From Aplectana chamaeleonis (taxonomy: Eukaryota; Nematoda; Chromadorea; Rhabditida; Cosmocercidae), in the NCBI GenBank assembly GCA_029168955.1, contig JAPDOI010000039.1, positions 2,294,001 to 2,358,000 of the forward strand: a stretch of 64,000 bases of DNA. Direction: 5' to 3'. The notes under the pieces were generated by a model. That model was not told the DNA's origin and made no database searches. It was given only the letters and a program-made list of their open reading frames with translations. Positions 23,601 through 37,414 of the stretch are shown piece after piece. Numbering within the stretch: position 1 is the first letter of the stretch; every line of letters begins with the position of its first letter. Both the position numbers and the translations under genes were made by a program.

Positions 23601-23884
23601 ATGCTTCCAAATCCTGTCTGGAAACGGCCACCTGGGCGTAGGCGAAAGTTCAGGACGGATGTGGTTAAAGAGGATTTAAAGTCACTCGGCATCCAAAGAC
23701 AGTTCCGGCGCGATGTTTCGTTTCGCAGGAAATGGAATAGTGACAGCTGGATGGAATGTGTTCAAATTGTGGCTGAAGACCGGGAAAAATGGACACGGCT
23801 GACTACTAGGGCGGCACACCTCGGTGAAGATGCGGAATGACCGCGGCAGGCGAACGCCAACCGACTAAGTCAAGTAAGTAAGTC
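20607..23884 (+). mobile_element. RTE-type non-LTR retrotransposon, copy A
   Basis: A 3.3-kb element with one endonuclease-reverse transcriptase frame and a short AAGTAAGT tail, both typical of RTE elements. Its 5' leader starts GGGGGTGTGTATACAAGTCT and is shared with copy B at 37415. It lies between 10-bp direct repeats, so both ends are known and it is full length despite a broken frame. Confidence 0.85.
20823..23840 (+). pseudogene. RTE endonuclease-reverse transcriptase, copy A, broken
   Basis: The frame starts MESLVTSHNFATLNCRSL. Apurinic-like endonuclease motifs follow: LQETRL, SAHAPTE, GIDANAKMG, LDYVL and SDHRPV. The reverse transcriptase has AFVDFEAAF (the following Asp is Gly here; copy B keeps Asp) and the catalytic YADDIVLF. 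Breaks visible against copy B: indels near 20965-21030, TGA at 21878 and at 22697, and a short deletion near 22860. The C-terminal region contains MMYGLETWA and a Trp/Arg-rich tail typical of RTE proteins. It cannot make a working enzyme as written. Confidence 0.85.
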
Positions 23885-23894
23885 AGATGAATTA
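23885..23894. repeat. RTE target-site duplication AGATGAATTA, right
   Basis: Partner of 20597-20606. Confidence 0.8.
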
Positions 23895-24865
23895 ACTTGA
23901 ATGTGATTCTTAGATCAGGTATCTGTTTACATTTTTTGTGTGGTTTGGATTTCGTTATAGAGGGTTTTCGTTATAAAGTTTAGATTTCTAAAACCTCGTT
24001 GGTCTGGGGGCATAATATGGATTGTAATAGTAGTTCTACATTTCCAGTCGAAAAGATCGCGACTCCAGCCATGTTTTCGTTCTCAGAAAGCTAAAAAATG
24101 GCAACTTCAGAAAGGATCGCATAGTTTGCTTGCGCTATCGTTTTTGCAGCCGTTTTTTCTATTTGAAACTGAGCTATTTTCACACAAATTCGAATACTGT
24201 GTCATAGTGGAGCTAAAGGCGAATCAACGAATTAGTAGTCAAGTCTAGGATAGGGTAATACATTCGTGATATGAAGGTTTGGGAAATTGCTCTTGTGATG
24301 GAAAATCCGATTTTCGAAAAGCGTGGCCCAAAGTGGTAGTCAACGCGTGTCTCACCGATGGGACACGCGGTCATGAATGGGTTTCAGATTCGCCTAATGT
24401 TTTGCTTTCCGAGAGGGGTTTATCAAGGTGCTAACCACGAGCCAAAATATGTTAAGCACCCACCCCCACACACATAACCCCATAAAGACAGGGGTGCCGC
24501 GACAACTCCCGACTTTTTCGAATACTACAGTTCCGCGCCTTACATAAAGGCCGCCCGTTGGTATGCCGAAATGGCTCCGCTGAGTATCTATTTTTGGGCA
24601 CTGCATGGACATCGATACAACTACGCCGGCACCTGCGGCTACAACCCCCACACCTCGCCCCCCGTCTGGTTTCTTTTCGAAGGATCCCCTTTGACCGAGC
24701 CCCTTTTTTATTATATCAATAAACAATCAATATATTCATTCTAATCCAATCCCATTCTACCACGACACCGGCCCAACATGGTGCATCGGCCAAACGGTCG
24801 ATGCCGTCCCTTTGTCTTTCTCACTGTATAGGTATCCTTTTGAGTCTCATTGTTTTTTCCTGGAA
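23895..24865. other. Unassigned DNA
   Basis: No recognised gene or element. The minus-strand ORF at 24394-24726 has no features I can name. Confidence 0.3.
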
Positions 24866-24867
24866 TT

Positions 24868-25246
24868 AACCATTTTTTTGCACATTTGTGATTGCCTTAA
24901 TTGAAGGGTCCAGTTCTGTGAAACATTGAAGGGTTTGAAGGGCATTCGCTGTGGTGCTCGCTTGTTTGTTAGCTTGTGGCATGAGTGAATCAGGCAGAAG
25001 ATCACCACCATGGTCAGCGGGTTTTTTAGTTCTGGCACAGTTTAGATTTTCGCCGCTAACCAAAACATGGGCGAACTCCGTGAGGCTTGAGGTCCGACGG
25101 CCGGGATGGCCCGGGGTCAGGGAAGCAGCCGGGATGGCCTGGAGTCGTAGATGCTCAGTAGCGGAGGCGTCATTTGTGATGGATTCACCTTCTTTCGATG
25201 AGCGAGGATGATTTTGAATTGTACGCTTAACGACGAAAGCAACCAC
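24868..25246 (-). CDS. Candidate minus-strand coding segment
   Basis: An open frame of about 126 residues, AFVVKRTIQNHPRSSKEG and onward, with SLTPGHPGRRTSSLTEFAHV and a helical-looking end (TLQCFTELDPSIKAITNVQK). The composition is protein-like, but there is no motif and overlapping ORFs exist on the opposite strand. It might be a host exon or part of an unrecognised element. Confidence 0.25.
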
Positions 25247-25769
25247 AAATTGTGTCCTAATTTGTACAAAATCACTAATTAGTGGCAGGCAAATGCAAAA
25301 ATACTATCTATATTCATAACTATCTCCTATTCTATTCGTTAACTCACTAATTCACAATGACTTCTTTCCTCCTGGACTTTGGACTATTAGCCGTCGATTA
25401 TTGTTGACTGCAGAAAGTTCACCTAGCTTGACCTTGCTGATTCCCTTATTACAGCTACCAAAAATGGCTTAATGTTACCGTTGCGCGCTTGATTTCGTTT
25501 TGATAAGTTTAACGGAGAAGCTTGTGAAATGATCGACCATCAAATCGCATTTTTAGTTATTTCACTTCATTTCCTAGCTTTTTTATATTTCCAGGCCATT
25601 TTACGCCAAATCATTTTTTAAGATATTTCAAGATATTTTTGAAGCTTTTTTTCACCATTACCAAATCGTTACTTTTGCCAGGAAGCTAAATTTTCAGAAA
25701 TTTCACATATTTATCCCGAAGGTACCCTTTATAACTTCAATTTTGCTCAACGATTTCCATTTTGGAATG
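25247..25769. other. Unassigned AT-rich DNA
   Basis: No recognised gene or element. Confidence 0.3.
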
Positions 25770-26185
25770 ATGAAACATCTAACAGACGACATTGTCTTAT
25801 GAGTACAATTTTTAAAACTTGTGACCCAAAACAGTGAAAAATACCACTCATTGCCGCATTTTGTGCATTATGTGAGAGCTCAATACTATCGATAATTGAA
25901 GAGAATCTAGTTTAATATTGGATCTTGCATGATGAGAAGAATTTCCCAAACAAGTGACTTAGAGCCGTCAACAATCAAAAATCATTGCGGCATTTTGTGA
26001 AACAGGCGAAAAAATCAATATTATTGATTGGTATTTATCGATAATGTTTGATGAGCGAAATTCTCCAACCAAGGAATCCAATCCCATCAGCAATCACCAC
26101 TTCTTGCCGCAATTTGTGCAAAAAGTGTGAAAATCGATAATATTGATTATCGATCGATGACGTGTCATGAGTACTAAATCTGACA
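25770..26185. repeat. Tandem repeat, about 3 copies of 119-134 bp
   Basis: The phrase TTGCCGCATTTTGTG (with variants) recurs at 25851, 25985 and 26104. Each is preceded by a TGATGAG...AA(G/C)TGAC-type stretch, and the last two are followed by AATCGATAATATTGAT-like palindromes. Diverged, non-coding. Confidence 0.6.
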
Positions 26186-26949
26186 AGTTCAGTACTTATC
26201 TCCGACGACCTGTGTTGATTGGCTGCAGATTCACCCACACACTCCGGTCTCCACAGCAATAGCAGAAAAAAGCAGTTTTCGTGCTCCACGGCTAATCTAG
26301 TATATAAACCCACGATTTTGAGGTACCCTTCAAAGTTGAGGTATCAAGGTCAAATTGGAATAGGAGCGACCTGCAGCCATTTACAGCCTCCTATCCGAAA
26401 ATGAGCTCCCTAGCTCAATTTTAAGTGTACCCGCAAGATTGTGAACGCCGTCTGAAAAAAAGGAGATTAACAACAAAAACGCTCGGTCTTTCAATTTTTA
26501 CTCGAAAACCAGTGAACCGTTCTAAACCATTTTTGGGCACACATACCAATTTTTTGCTCTCTTTTTAATGCAATGTAGCTCTAATTCCTTCGTTCACTCT
26601 GAACTGAGATTTCGAGAAAGGGGTTGCGCGCGTGGCCAACTCAAAACCAAATCTGGTGCGCGCTTCGCGCGCACCACAATTTCCTGTGATACTTAAGAGG
26701 CGGGCTGATACTTAAGGATTTCGTGTACTTCTGGTGCGTTTTTCTAAATTTCCACGTCATTTTAGTTCTACCCGGGGGTTACTTAATCAATATAGCGTAT
26801 AATCTCAGAATTGAAGGTTATCGTGAACACTGCCTTTAATATAATATCCTCATACTTTGTATTCGAATCGTTAGTGCTGGTGCACACTTCCTTCTTTGTT
26901 TAGAAGCAGCTTGGATTAGAACAGTATCCCCTCCTGTTCATCCTTCATT
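26186..26949. other. Unassigned DNA with a short perfect hairpin
   Basis: GGTGCGCGC and GCGCGCACC face each other around TTC at 26655-26675. Otherwise nothing recognised. A solo TCGTGAACACTGCCTTTAA near 26820 resembles the end of the AAGGCAGT MITE family. Confidence 0.4.
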
Positions 26950-27174
26950 ATGGCTACAGTCCGGAGTTGCAGAGGTCAGATAACCTATTCGCTCAATAGG
27001 CTCAATGACGCGATTGACAGCATCGATCCCGGTATATTTTTCACTGGTACGGCTAGTCAATCGCAGATTGAACGCCTTAAATTGTTAGTTGAGCGCGAAG
27101 GAGATCTGATGGAAACAAAGTCTCATGTGGAACTGCTTTTGGATACCGCCAAAAAGAAACTTGAAGAAAGAAAA
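26950..27174 (+). pseudogene. gag: BEL/Pao gag N-terminus, element 1
   Basis: Starts MATVRSCRGQITYSLNRLND and continues through a helical stretch to LLLDTAKKKLEERKK, in the style of BEL/Pao gag N-termini. It then runs by chance in frame into LINE endonuclease sequence. I infer that the gag resumes near 30935 (EENLHRES...), after two LINE insertions. Gag forms the retrotransposon particle; only fragments remain here. Confidence 0.5.
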
Positions 27175-29264
<2,090 letters not shown>

Positions 29265-29274
29265 GTATGTATGG

Positions 29275-30780
29275 CATGTCGAAATACACGAGGTTTGCGA
29301 GGAAACTGAAGCGTTAACTAGCGCAGTTGACAGCTCACGAAGAAGAACAGATAGCAAATTCCAACAACTCGAAAAAATTCTTCAAATTTTGTAACGGCAG
29401 GCTAAAATTGTCTGAGGTAATTCCTAGTCTAGCTCGTAATGACACAAACGTTATCGACGATGACTGTCTGAAAGCAAATATGTTTGCCGATTTTTTCGAG
29501 AGCGTCTACAGGCATTCCTACGATAAGGAGCTGCCTGTTGATCGACTGACCGACGATGTCCTAAAATGGGTAGATACCCTCTGTAAAACGGCGTAATTCA
29601 CATCACTCAAGGCGCGAGCGGCGGGCGCGACGCCTGGGCCTCCGTCTACCCTCCGCTCTCTCACTGTCTCTAACCTCCGCTCCGCACCAGCACGCGTAGG
29701 AACCATGTGAATTTCGCCGTTTTATAGCCTGTATATCCGGTGAATCTGTTTACAAGGCGTTACCTAAGCTAACAAACAGAACTTCGACTTCGCCAGACCG
29801 TATACCTTACATCTTCCTAAGAAAAACCGCGCTTGGCCTTGCTTACCCGCTCTCGCTAATGTTTGACCGGTTTTTACTACATAGCGAAATACCAAAAATA
29901 TGGGAGTTGGGTCTTGTTCGGCCAATCCACCAAAAGGGGCTCGAGAATCTTGTCAAAAACTACAGGCCTATTTGTCTCACCTGTGCTGCCAGCAAGGTCA
30001 GGAGCGTTTAATATGTCGTAGAATAACTGATTTCCTTGTGGGCAATAACCTTATTGCGAAGGAACAGAATGGATTTCTGAGACATAGATCCACAACTTCT
30101 CCATCTGTCAACGGTTTCCGTTTGGCATAGAGCGGTAAACCGTGGTGACTACGTCTCTGTGTGCTATGTTGGCTACCAAAAAGCTTTTGATTCTATTTCT
30201 GTTCCGCTACTCGTCACTCATCTGGGTTTCAGCAGTACATCAGCAAGACTTTCCGTATATGATCCGCACTCGTCTCGATATTCCACCATTTTCAACTCTT
30301 GTCTTGTTTTTGATGACTTCCTCGTTTGTTTTCACCTTACTGACCCAATCCCGTGCAGCAACTGCGAGGCTTGAGTAGTCCATTAGAGCGATATCAAGGT
30401 TCTAGTAACAGAGGGCAATTTCGCTGCGGCTCGCTTCTCTGCTCGTCTCCTTATCAGGCAATCGCCCGGGGTGCGTACCAGTTTAAAGAGGTTCTTGGAA
30501 AACAGAACCCGCCCCGTAATGGTCCTCCAGTCGCGTGCCTGATAGGTAGTAGCACGTTAAGGCAGTAAAATAGGCCTGCTGTAATGGTAAAGTCTACAAA
30601 GCCCAACAAGTGAGAAACTTTGCCACTCCTGACTTGAGCCGCTTTCGAACAATTGTTGCAAAAGTGGGAAGTTGCTTTGTTAATTTTTAGTTGTTTTTTC
30701 TTCAGCTGCCGATAGTTTAATCGATGCATTGCTAATCAGTACTCAATGCAGTTATTGGCAATAAACATGAATGAATGAAA
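29275..30780 (+). mobile_element. CR1-like LINE, copy 2, decayed
   Basis: Covers the endonuclease-RT linker (KKFFKFCNGRLKLSEVIPSL) and part of the reverse transcriptase (VKNYRPICLT, then a YQKAFDSISVPLLVTHLGFS stretch) and ends with a short ATGA repeat near 30770. At least three frameshifts. A MITE is nested at 29586-29722. The linker present here is partly deleted in copy 1, so the two copies are independent insertions or strongly rearranged. Confidence 0.7.
29586..29722. mobile_element. Small TA-target MITE inside CR1 copy 2
   Basis: Ends AAACGGCGTAATTCACAT and ATGTGAATTTCGCCGTTT, with TA on both sides (29584-29585, 29723-29724). Removing the element and one TA restores the LINE frame: WVDTLC continues as IACISGESVYKALPKL. 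The interior is GC-rich and non-coding. Confidence 0.85.
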
Positions 30781-30934
30781 TAAAGCCGATTTAAATTAGC
30801 TCGGGACGCCAGTTTACCAGAGCCTTCTTCCGTACAGGACGAACTTGATAAGCATTGGCAGGAGCATCAGGGAGACGAGATATAAGGAAAAGCGGGGAAA
30901 TCGTGTTCAAAATTACTGCGCACTTGAAAAAGAT

Positions 30935-31730
30935 TGAAATCTAGGAAGAAAACCTGCATCGCGAAAGCGCTTGCACACATCAGTTTCAAGCAAACCCTGA
31001 GCTAGAACAAAGGAATAAAGGGTTCACCGTCACTGTTCCAACATTAGATCATCATCTGAATCTCACTACGAATTCGCCTTCTCGCGTGCGTCCTAATCAT
31101 ATTTCAGAAACTCCAGGAAGATTTAGAGCGAAGGATGTCATTATTACAACTGCTGTCGAAGAAGTCGTCAACGTTTTGCCCGCTCAGATTCAGAAACTTC
31201 AAGTTGAACCATATTTCGGAGGGATCGGTCAGTTCAGCGAATTTTGGTGTTCGTTCGATACTTTTATTCATTCGAATCCCAATATTCCTGTACCCGCTAA
31301 GTTCAGCTATTTGAAACTAGCCCTGAAAGGTGACGCCTCCGATGTTATTGAACGAATTCACAACACTAGAGAAAATTATGAGTTGGCCATTGAATTACTC
31401 CACAAGCGCTTCAATCGTCCGCAGTGCGCAAGAAGTTCGATTTTTGAACAGCTTAAGGACTTGCCTACTGCTTCTTCATCAATATCGCAGCGAAATACGC
31501 TCTGTCATATCCAATCCCTTCTTGCCCAGCTGTCCAGATATGAGGACAATACTACATCAACTGCCACGTTACACATTGTTCTGGAGAAATTTCCTGACAA
31601 AACTATGCATGAAGTCGCGAAAAGAGAGCATGCGTCGGGCACGATTTGGACATTGGATCAATTATTAGAAGGATTGGACTCCGTTGTAGAAGAATTACTC
31701 AGGCAAACTCAAATGTCGACAGCAGGTTGA
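30935..31730 (+). pseudogene. gag: BEL/Pao gag, DUF1759-type segment, element 1
   Basis: After a TAG the frame reads EENLHRESACTHQFQANPEL and stays open to 31730. The core LQVEPYFGGIGQFSEFWCSF, then FDTFIHSNPNIPVPAKFSYL and KLALKGDASDVI, matches the layout of BEL/Pao gag (DUF1759). It ends near QTQMSTAG* and no pol follows, so the element is truncated 3'. The N-terminal part is inferred to be 26950-27174. Confidence 0.7.
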
Positions 31731-31800
31731 CCCGCCCCTTTCTCAAGGAACCGGGTGATGGCAGTTTTTTTTTCGGGAGAAAAACATGGACCTGTTATCG

Positions 31801-31828
31801 ACCTGCTATCGACCTGTCGATAGCAGGT
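31801..31828. repeat. Perfect 13-bp palindrome
   Basis: ACCTGCTATCGAC and its complement GTCGATAGCAGGT flank CT. A partial direct copy (CCTGTTATCG) precedes it and GACAGCAGGTTGACC occurs just upstream. The role is unknown. Confidence 0.6.
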
Positions 31829-31879
31829 TCACGGCAGGCTGTTAAGGCAACACATCCTATCAACGGTGAACATTGATTG

Positions 31880-32890
31880 CCCGAATCTCCAATGCTTGAC
31901 GAAATATTCAGTCGATTGAACCATTGAAGAATCTACTTTTGTCTTTATTTCCTTGTATTTCATTCGTGAAGCTTGTGGCCTCTGGGACTTTAGACTTCAG
32001 GTTGCATGGAATCAATGCTGGAGTAAAGTTCTGAGATTTCTTCAAGTGTTTAAAATAGTATTATTCTTTGGATTTCTATTTGCCAGTATGTAAATGAATT
32101 TGGGCGTCTTGAACATTTTTTTTCAGTTCGATTCTGTCTTGATTTAAGAATTCTGTTTCTCGACTTACTCGGTGTTTCTCACTTTTTCGGCTCTTGAGTA
32201 CTCAGATTATTCGCGAGATCGAAAAGTAGTGTTTTCGGGCAGCTGAAATGTCCGATTGTTGGAATATTTGTACGAATCCTCTCCCACATTCGAACTGAAA
32301 ACGGGATATGTTTGCGCATTTATTCATTCATTACAAAATTTTCACATGTTTTACATCAAGTTTTTAATTCATTGGGAAACTTTGTAAAGATCACATCCGA
32401 GAAATCCTCCTTACTCCATATTAGGTTTAAAATTGAACTTGTAGTTAACAGATATCGGCATTCAACGCTAGGTTTTGAATGAATCAATGGATCAATGATC
32501 CGAATATCGTATTTTTAAAACACCTCAAATGAATGAATAATTTGGAGAATCGCTTTTGAAAATTTTCGGGCGAATGAATTTTTCAGCTATAGATTTTTTG
32601 AAATTACCGAATGGAAGAATTTAGTGGAATGAGTTATTTTCCAGGTCACCGAATGAATGCTTCGAATTACGAGTTTCCGAAGACTTGGACTGAGTGAATA
32701 AATTTGGACAAGGCCTCCCGAATTTTTCAAGAATGATTGACTATATTCTATTGGACAACCTGTCCTCCATTCGATTCGAATGAATATCTGGAAAATTCCA
32801 ACGAATATTCCAATTAAAATTCGATTTTTCGAATTCTTCCCGATTAAATCATGAACATTTATCTGCTTTCGAGTGCGTTACGATACGAAA
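31880..32890. other. Unassigned, degenerate AATGAAT/ATTCGAAT-rich DNA
   Basis: Many GAATGAAT, ATTCGAATGAAT and TTTCGAATT words, with no clear period. It resembles the ATTCGAAT-rich ends and arrays elsewhere in the window. No gene. Confidence 0.35.
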
Positions 32891-32895
32891 GATTA

Positions 32896-33425
32896 TAGAT
32901 GTTCCTGTCATGTGAATAATGTTGTCCGTCATTAGCGGAGAACACAAAAAATGTTTTGAAGACAAGAAATTTCCCACGTCCCTCATCAACTCCACGCTGT
33001 AGTTAACCTTGCCGTAAAATGTACAGTCGTAAACAATTCTGACATCGAACTTAAATTAGTAGGAATTGAAGAGAAGATTAAAAATGAGAAATTCATGTTT
33101 CCTAACAAGATTATTGTAAAGATCCGCAAACCTCAGTCGAATATCTGATCAAGTACGCAAATGTGCGTCGCCGCGTCAAATCGACGCAGCCCGGTTAGGG
33201 GTCGTTTATACTTCGGCCGTCGAGCGACGCGGCACAGTGCATTTTTATAACATTGATCAAGCGGCGCCGCACGATCGATATCACAAGATTGCACTTCGCC
33301 GCGCCGCTCGTCGGCGGAACTATAAACGACACCTTATTCATCCTAGTGGCGCGATTTTTCAAGCGGTACGCCGCGCCGCCCCACTTTTCGCCGAGCTGCT
33401 CGGTGGCGGAAGTATAAACGACCCC
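32896..33425 (-). mobile_element. Partial Harbinger-like element
   Basis: Its right terminus GGCGGAAGTATAAACGACCCC is followed by TTA (33426-33428). The body (AATGTACAGTCGTAAACAAT, GATCCGCAAAC, GTGCGTCGCCGC) matches the element at 45291-47078 in reverse. At 33005-33012 it reads TAGTTAACCTTG, the empty form of the site where the other copy holds two MITEs. The left part beyond about 32896 is lost or diverged. It contains a nested MITE. Confidence 0.65.
33198..33337. mobile_element. Nested MITE with TTA target site
   Basis: Ends GGGGTCGTTTATACTTC and GGAACTATAAACGACACC, with TTA at 33195-33197 and 33338-33340. The copies in the palindrome arms read CGGTTATACATCCTAG with no insertion, which is the empty site. 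TTA targets and these ends fit PIF/Harbinger. Confidence 0.75.
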
Positions 33426-33428
33426 TTA

Positions 33429-35727
33429 GAGGGGCGCGGCAGCAGTGCGTGTCTTTTGGTCCAGCGCTGGTTTTTCAGCGCATGTGCTCTCTGCTTCCAA
33501 CTCATCAGAGCGCCAGGGGCTGATTTGTGTTAGGAGCGAGCGGCCGATCTGCATGTCTTCTGATGCGGCCAAGTGGCTCCGGAGCAGAATGAAAATCATC
33601 AGGACGGACCAAATAAGTTTTAAAGAGTTCTTTCAAAATTACGCTCAGGCGTCACTCGACTGGATCGAACGACACGCAGCGCGGCCCCGCGCCTCTAACG
33701 CAAGCCAGATCGTGTGGTCTGCGAAATTTCGGACAGAGAGTAGGTGTGCAAGATTGTTCTTGTTCGTATGTAACTTTCGAGAAAATGTGGTATACTAAAC
33801 GTAAGCGTAATGCATCCTCTGTCTAATATCGCTAAACGAAGAACTCGACCTTCGGAAGTTTCAGGTACCAAAAATGTTTCAATACACCACGTTCTACGCT
33901 TTCTATCTATCAGGGCTGTTTAGGATCATGTAACATTCCAAGTGTGTGCGGGCTGAATTATAGCAGCAAAACAGACTCCCTGATTTCCATCTCAATTTAG
34001 CAAATTTCGATTTCAATTCTTCCAATTTCGATTTATTGAAATTTCTGAAAATGCCATCATCTTTTCATTATCGAACGACTTCAGCCCAACCAAGTTTAAA
34101 ATTGATTATTATGCACAGTACCTTATGCTACTACACTCATTTTGTTAATTATCAATATTTGCTTTAGAAGTTCGATTTTCACAGTTTTCAGTAGTTTTCG
34201 AAAAGAATGGACCGCAGATGAGAATGGACCTCCAGAAAAACCGAATCCCGTCACATTGGAGGAATTCAATAAACCCGTTCCAGTACCATAATCCAGCCCT
34301 CACACATCCCGAATGTTCCATGGTCACATGCAGGCCTGATGGATGACAATAAGAGAACGAGGGGCGTTCGAAATGTACCGGTGTCTATAGCCTCGTCTAC
34401 ACTTCGATGTAAAACACAGACAAGGTCTAGTTTTTCGGGCTGCTAGAAAGCAGTTAGATAGAGGACTAGTTGAGCTTTCAAATAGAAACCCACATTTGAT
34501 CGGAAAATCACATGCGGACAAGGAAATTTTCAAAAACTTTCTGCATGCTCTTCTTTTCTAACGACCTAATGATTGAAACCAGAAATACTAAAGCAATAGA
34601 GCCGAGTCGTACGCCTAGCTATCTTGAGATCGCCCCTAATCTAACTCTCCGAATAGGCCACCCTGTTAATAAAAGGTCGACGTTAGGATGCCTACAGCAA
34701 AATCCATAAATCCGGCGGTAGCGAGTCGACAGCTGAACCTTTCGGGGCTTCGGTTAGTTCAAGCCGCCTTCTCCTGATCCGGCGCTAGGAAGTCTACAGC
34801 TGGACCTTTCGGCCTGATACCAGGTTCTCTCGCGCCGAAATCAGCCTTTTTTTTGTCCTAAGCTGACGTGCTCTGTGACGACACCTCAGAAACCTGCTGA
34901 CGACATTTGAGTTTGCCTGAGTAGAAGCTGCCGAAACCTATAAGTCGCCTGCGTCAGTGGTTCGATAAGAATATCCAGGCAATTCAGCGAAATTAGCGCC
35001 TATTCGTAGTCATACTCCGCTCAGATGGGACTCCAGCCCACTAGTAGTTGAAACCAGTACCAACTTCAGCGCTCCAGACGAAAAGAATCCGCCAACAAGG
35101 ACTCAACCACAAAGTTGCAAAAAGACGACATCTTATATTTGAATCAAATAGAAACCCATGATAATACGCCTATATTTCCCCGCCTTTGATTCTGCATAAT
35201 TGGGTCCTCCTTATATGTTAATGTAAAGAATTTCATGTTTTGATGAGTTCACCGCCGTAGGAAAGCGCGTGCGATTGCCAATCAGCGAGCCAACGCCAAT
35301 CGAGAATACGGTTAAATCGTATTTTACTATTTTCGCAACAAATCGCCTTAATTACCACCCTTCCGAGGTCGAATGAGAACAATAGGGATAGGAATGTAAC
35401 TGAAAGTATGAGGAGAAAGTATGAGCTCGAAAAATTTGAAATAGAACGTGTAAGAGTCAAAATTAACAACTCTTTCGCGTTTGACGCAGAATGAGTGCGC
35501 CTTTTGCAACAATTGCGCTCGCAAGGAAAATCGACGCGAATCTACGTCAGCTGGAACACACATTTGGTACTAGATATTAAAAATGAATAGGAATGACATG
35601 AGAGAAATAATAGTGACTTATGTGATCATGAATTAGATTACCGCCTCTCGCTTCTCCAGGTGACACTGCTTCGCTTCCGTGTCTCCATATATTTCTTAAT
35701 CGTTTAGATCGATTGTGTCCATTAGAC
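33429..35727. other. Unassigned DNA
   Basis: No recognised gene or element. The 33445-33798 frame (117 codons) contains a stretch SSDAAKWLRSRMKIIRTDQI that looks protein-like but matches nothing I know. From 34720 to 34825 a phrase (CAGCTG(A/G)ACCTTTCGG) occurs twice. Confidence 0.25.
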
Positions 35728-36140
35728 TTGGGACCGAATCGAATAATTATTCGAATAATATTCGAATAATTCGAATATTCGATTCATTCGGGAATTTAAA
35801 TTTTGGGGTTTATTCGAATATTCGATTTATTCGGGAATTTAAAATTTGGATTTATTCGAATATTCGATTTATTCGAAGATTGAAATTTTGGATTTATTCG
35901 AATATTCGATTTATTCGAAAATTTAAATTTTGGATTTATTCGAATATTCGATTTATTCGGGAATTTCAATTTTGGATTTATTCGAATATTCGATTTATTC
36001 GAGAATTTCAATTTTCTATTTATTCGAATATTCGATTTATTCGAGAATTTAAAATTTGGATTTATTCGAATATTCGATTTATTCGAAAATTTAAATTTCG
36101 GATTTATTCGAATATTCGGAAAAAAGTGCCTCACATTCGA
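35728..36140. repeat. 42-bp minisatellite A, ATTCGAATATTCGA core
   Basis: About eight units of 42 bp; a typical unit reads TTTATTCGAATATTCGATTT, then ATTCGGGAATTTAAATTTTGGA. Because 42 is a multiple of three, both strands show long periodic open frames of 14-residue repeats, which I regard as artefacts. Seven-base direct repeats ATTAGAC flank the block (35721-35727 and 36141-36147), a possible insertion footprint. Confidence 0.8.
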
Positions 36141-36147
36141 ATTAGAC

Positions 36148-36336
36148 AAGACCTATTTCCTTTGAAACAGAAACCCTTCAAAGAATCTTTTTGCAAATTG
36201 AGCTATCCATTTTTGTGAGTAACATTTCCGCTGTTCGTTCTTGCGTGCAGGTCTCCCGTTGCGCGCTGTACACAAGCACCAACGCATATTGATTAGGGGC
36301 GGTGCTATCCGAAGTTGCCGCAACAGGCTGGACAGG
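36148..36336. other. Unassigned DNA
   Basis: Nothing recognised between the array and the next element. Confidence 0.3.
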
Positions 36337-36338
36337 TA

Positions 36339-37256
36339 CTCAGAAAAATCAAAACAAGTTACTTGTAATATAACTGTAACTTACTTGAATGTCTCAAGTA
36401 ACTTACATTTATATTACATGTAACATACATTTATGTTACATGCAACTTAAATTTATATTACATGTAAGTTACACTTATGTTACATGTAACTTACATTTAT
36501 ATTTTCATTATGAAGGCCATAACGTGACGCAGACGACACGCGACGCAGAGAGCGTGTTCCAGACCACAAACTACGCGAAAAAATGCTGTGCAGGGCCTTC
36601 CATGCTGGTGTGGGGCCAAGTACCTCAAACTGGGGTAGTTGAACCAACATCAACGCCAGTCGTAAGCCTGACCCCGCGAGTGCGTCGTACATTTCCCCTT
36701 GGAAACATCTTTTGGTCGATTTAAGTTACTTGCGACTTATATTGTGCCGTTTGAGTTACATGGAACATATCGGAGGCGCACTGCACCCAGTATCCTCTCA
36801 GAAATCGAAAACAAGTTACTTGTAACATATCTAAGCTGATGTAAGTTACCTGCGACTTATCTCGAGCCATTTAAGTTGGGGCCTCCTAAACAGGCAGCAG
36901 CGACCGTTTATCCCATCGTTTTTAGCACTGAATACGCAAGAAGTTGGCAAGTTCAAACTTGTTGAAACTCGCAGAGCATTTCTACTGGCAAAACAATGAG
37001 ATGGAACACGTATGGATAAACAGTCGCTGCTGCCTGTTTAGGTTTTCTCATTTAAGTTACATGCAACATATCGACAGGAAACCGCTGGCAATTCGCCTCC
37101 AAAATGTTACCTGTAACTTAAATGGCACAATAAAAGTCGCAAGTAACTTACATCGGCTTAGATATGTTACAAGTAACTTGTTTTCGGGTTTTTATGTTAC
37201 AAGTAACTTGTTTTCGGGCTTTTATGTGACAAGTAACTTGTTTTCATTTTTCTGAG
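36339..37256. mobile_element. CTCAGA-ended element with GTTACTTGTAAC repeats
   Basis: Inverted ends begin CTCAGAAAAAT(C/G)AAAAC, with TA on both sides (36337-36338, 37257-37258). Subterminal DNA on the left has ~22-bp units containing ACATGTAACTTACATTTATA. On the right, ~29-bp units contain GTTACAAGTAACTTGTTTTC. No transposase. The architecture parallels the CTCTGAG elements and the 11.7-kb element. Confidence 0.75.
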
Positions 37257-37403
37257 TAGCCGTCGCCCATTGGCGCTGGGCCGCCTCCGCGAAATCAATA
37301 GTGTGTTCTCCTGCTCCCATTATTTTAGGCCGTCGCCGCCGTAATGGTGGATAGAGGGTATCCACGAAAGTGTGGCTGCCCCCTGTCCCCCATTGTGGGA
37401 GCT

Positions 37404-37414
37404 AGTTACAGTTC
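37404..37414. repeat. RTE target-site duplication AGTTACAGTTC, left
   Basis: Identical to 40692-40702. It includes the first bases of the MITE that follows copy B. Confidence 0.85.

Noticed and set aside
35715..36218. Periodic 14-residue 'repeat proteins' over the 42-bp arrays (also 42216-42653)
   Set aside because: 42 is divisible by three, so open frames on both strands are expected by chance.
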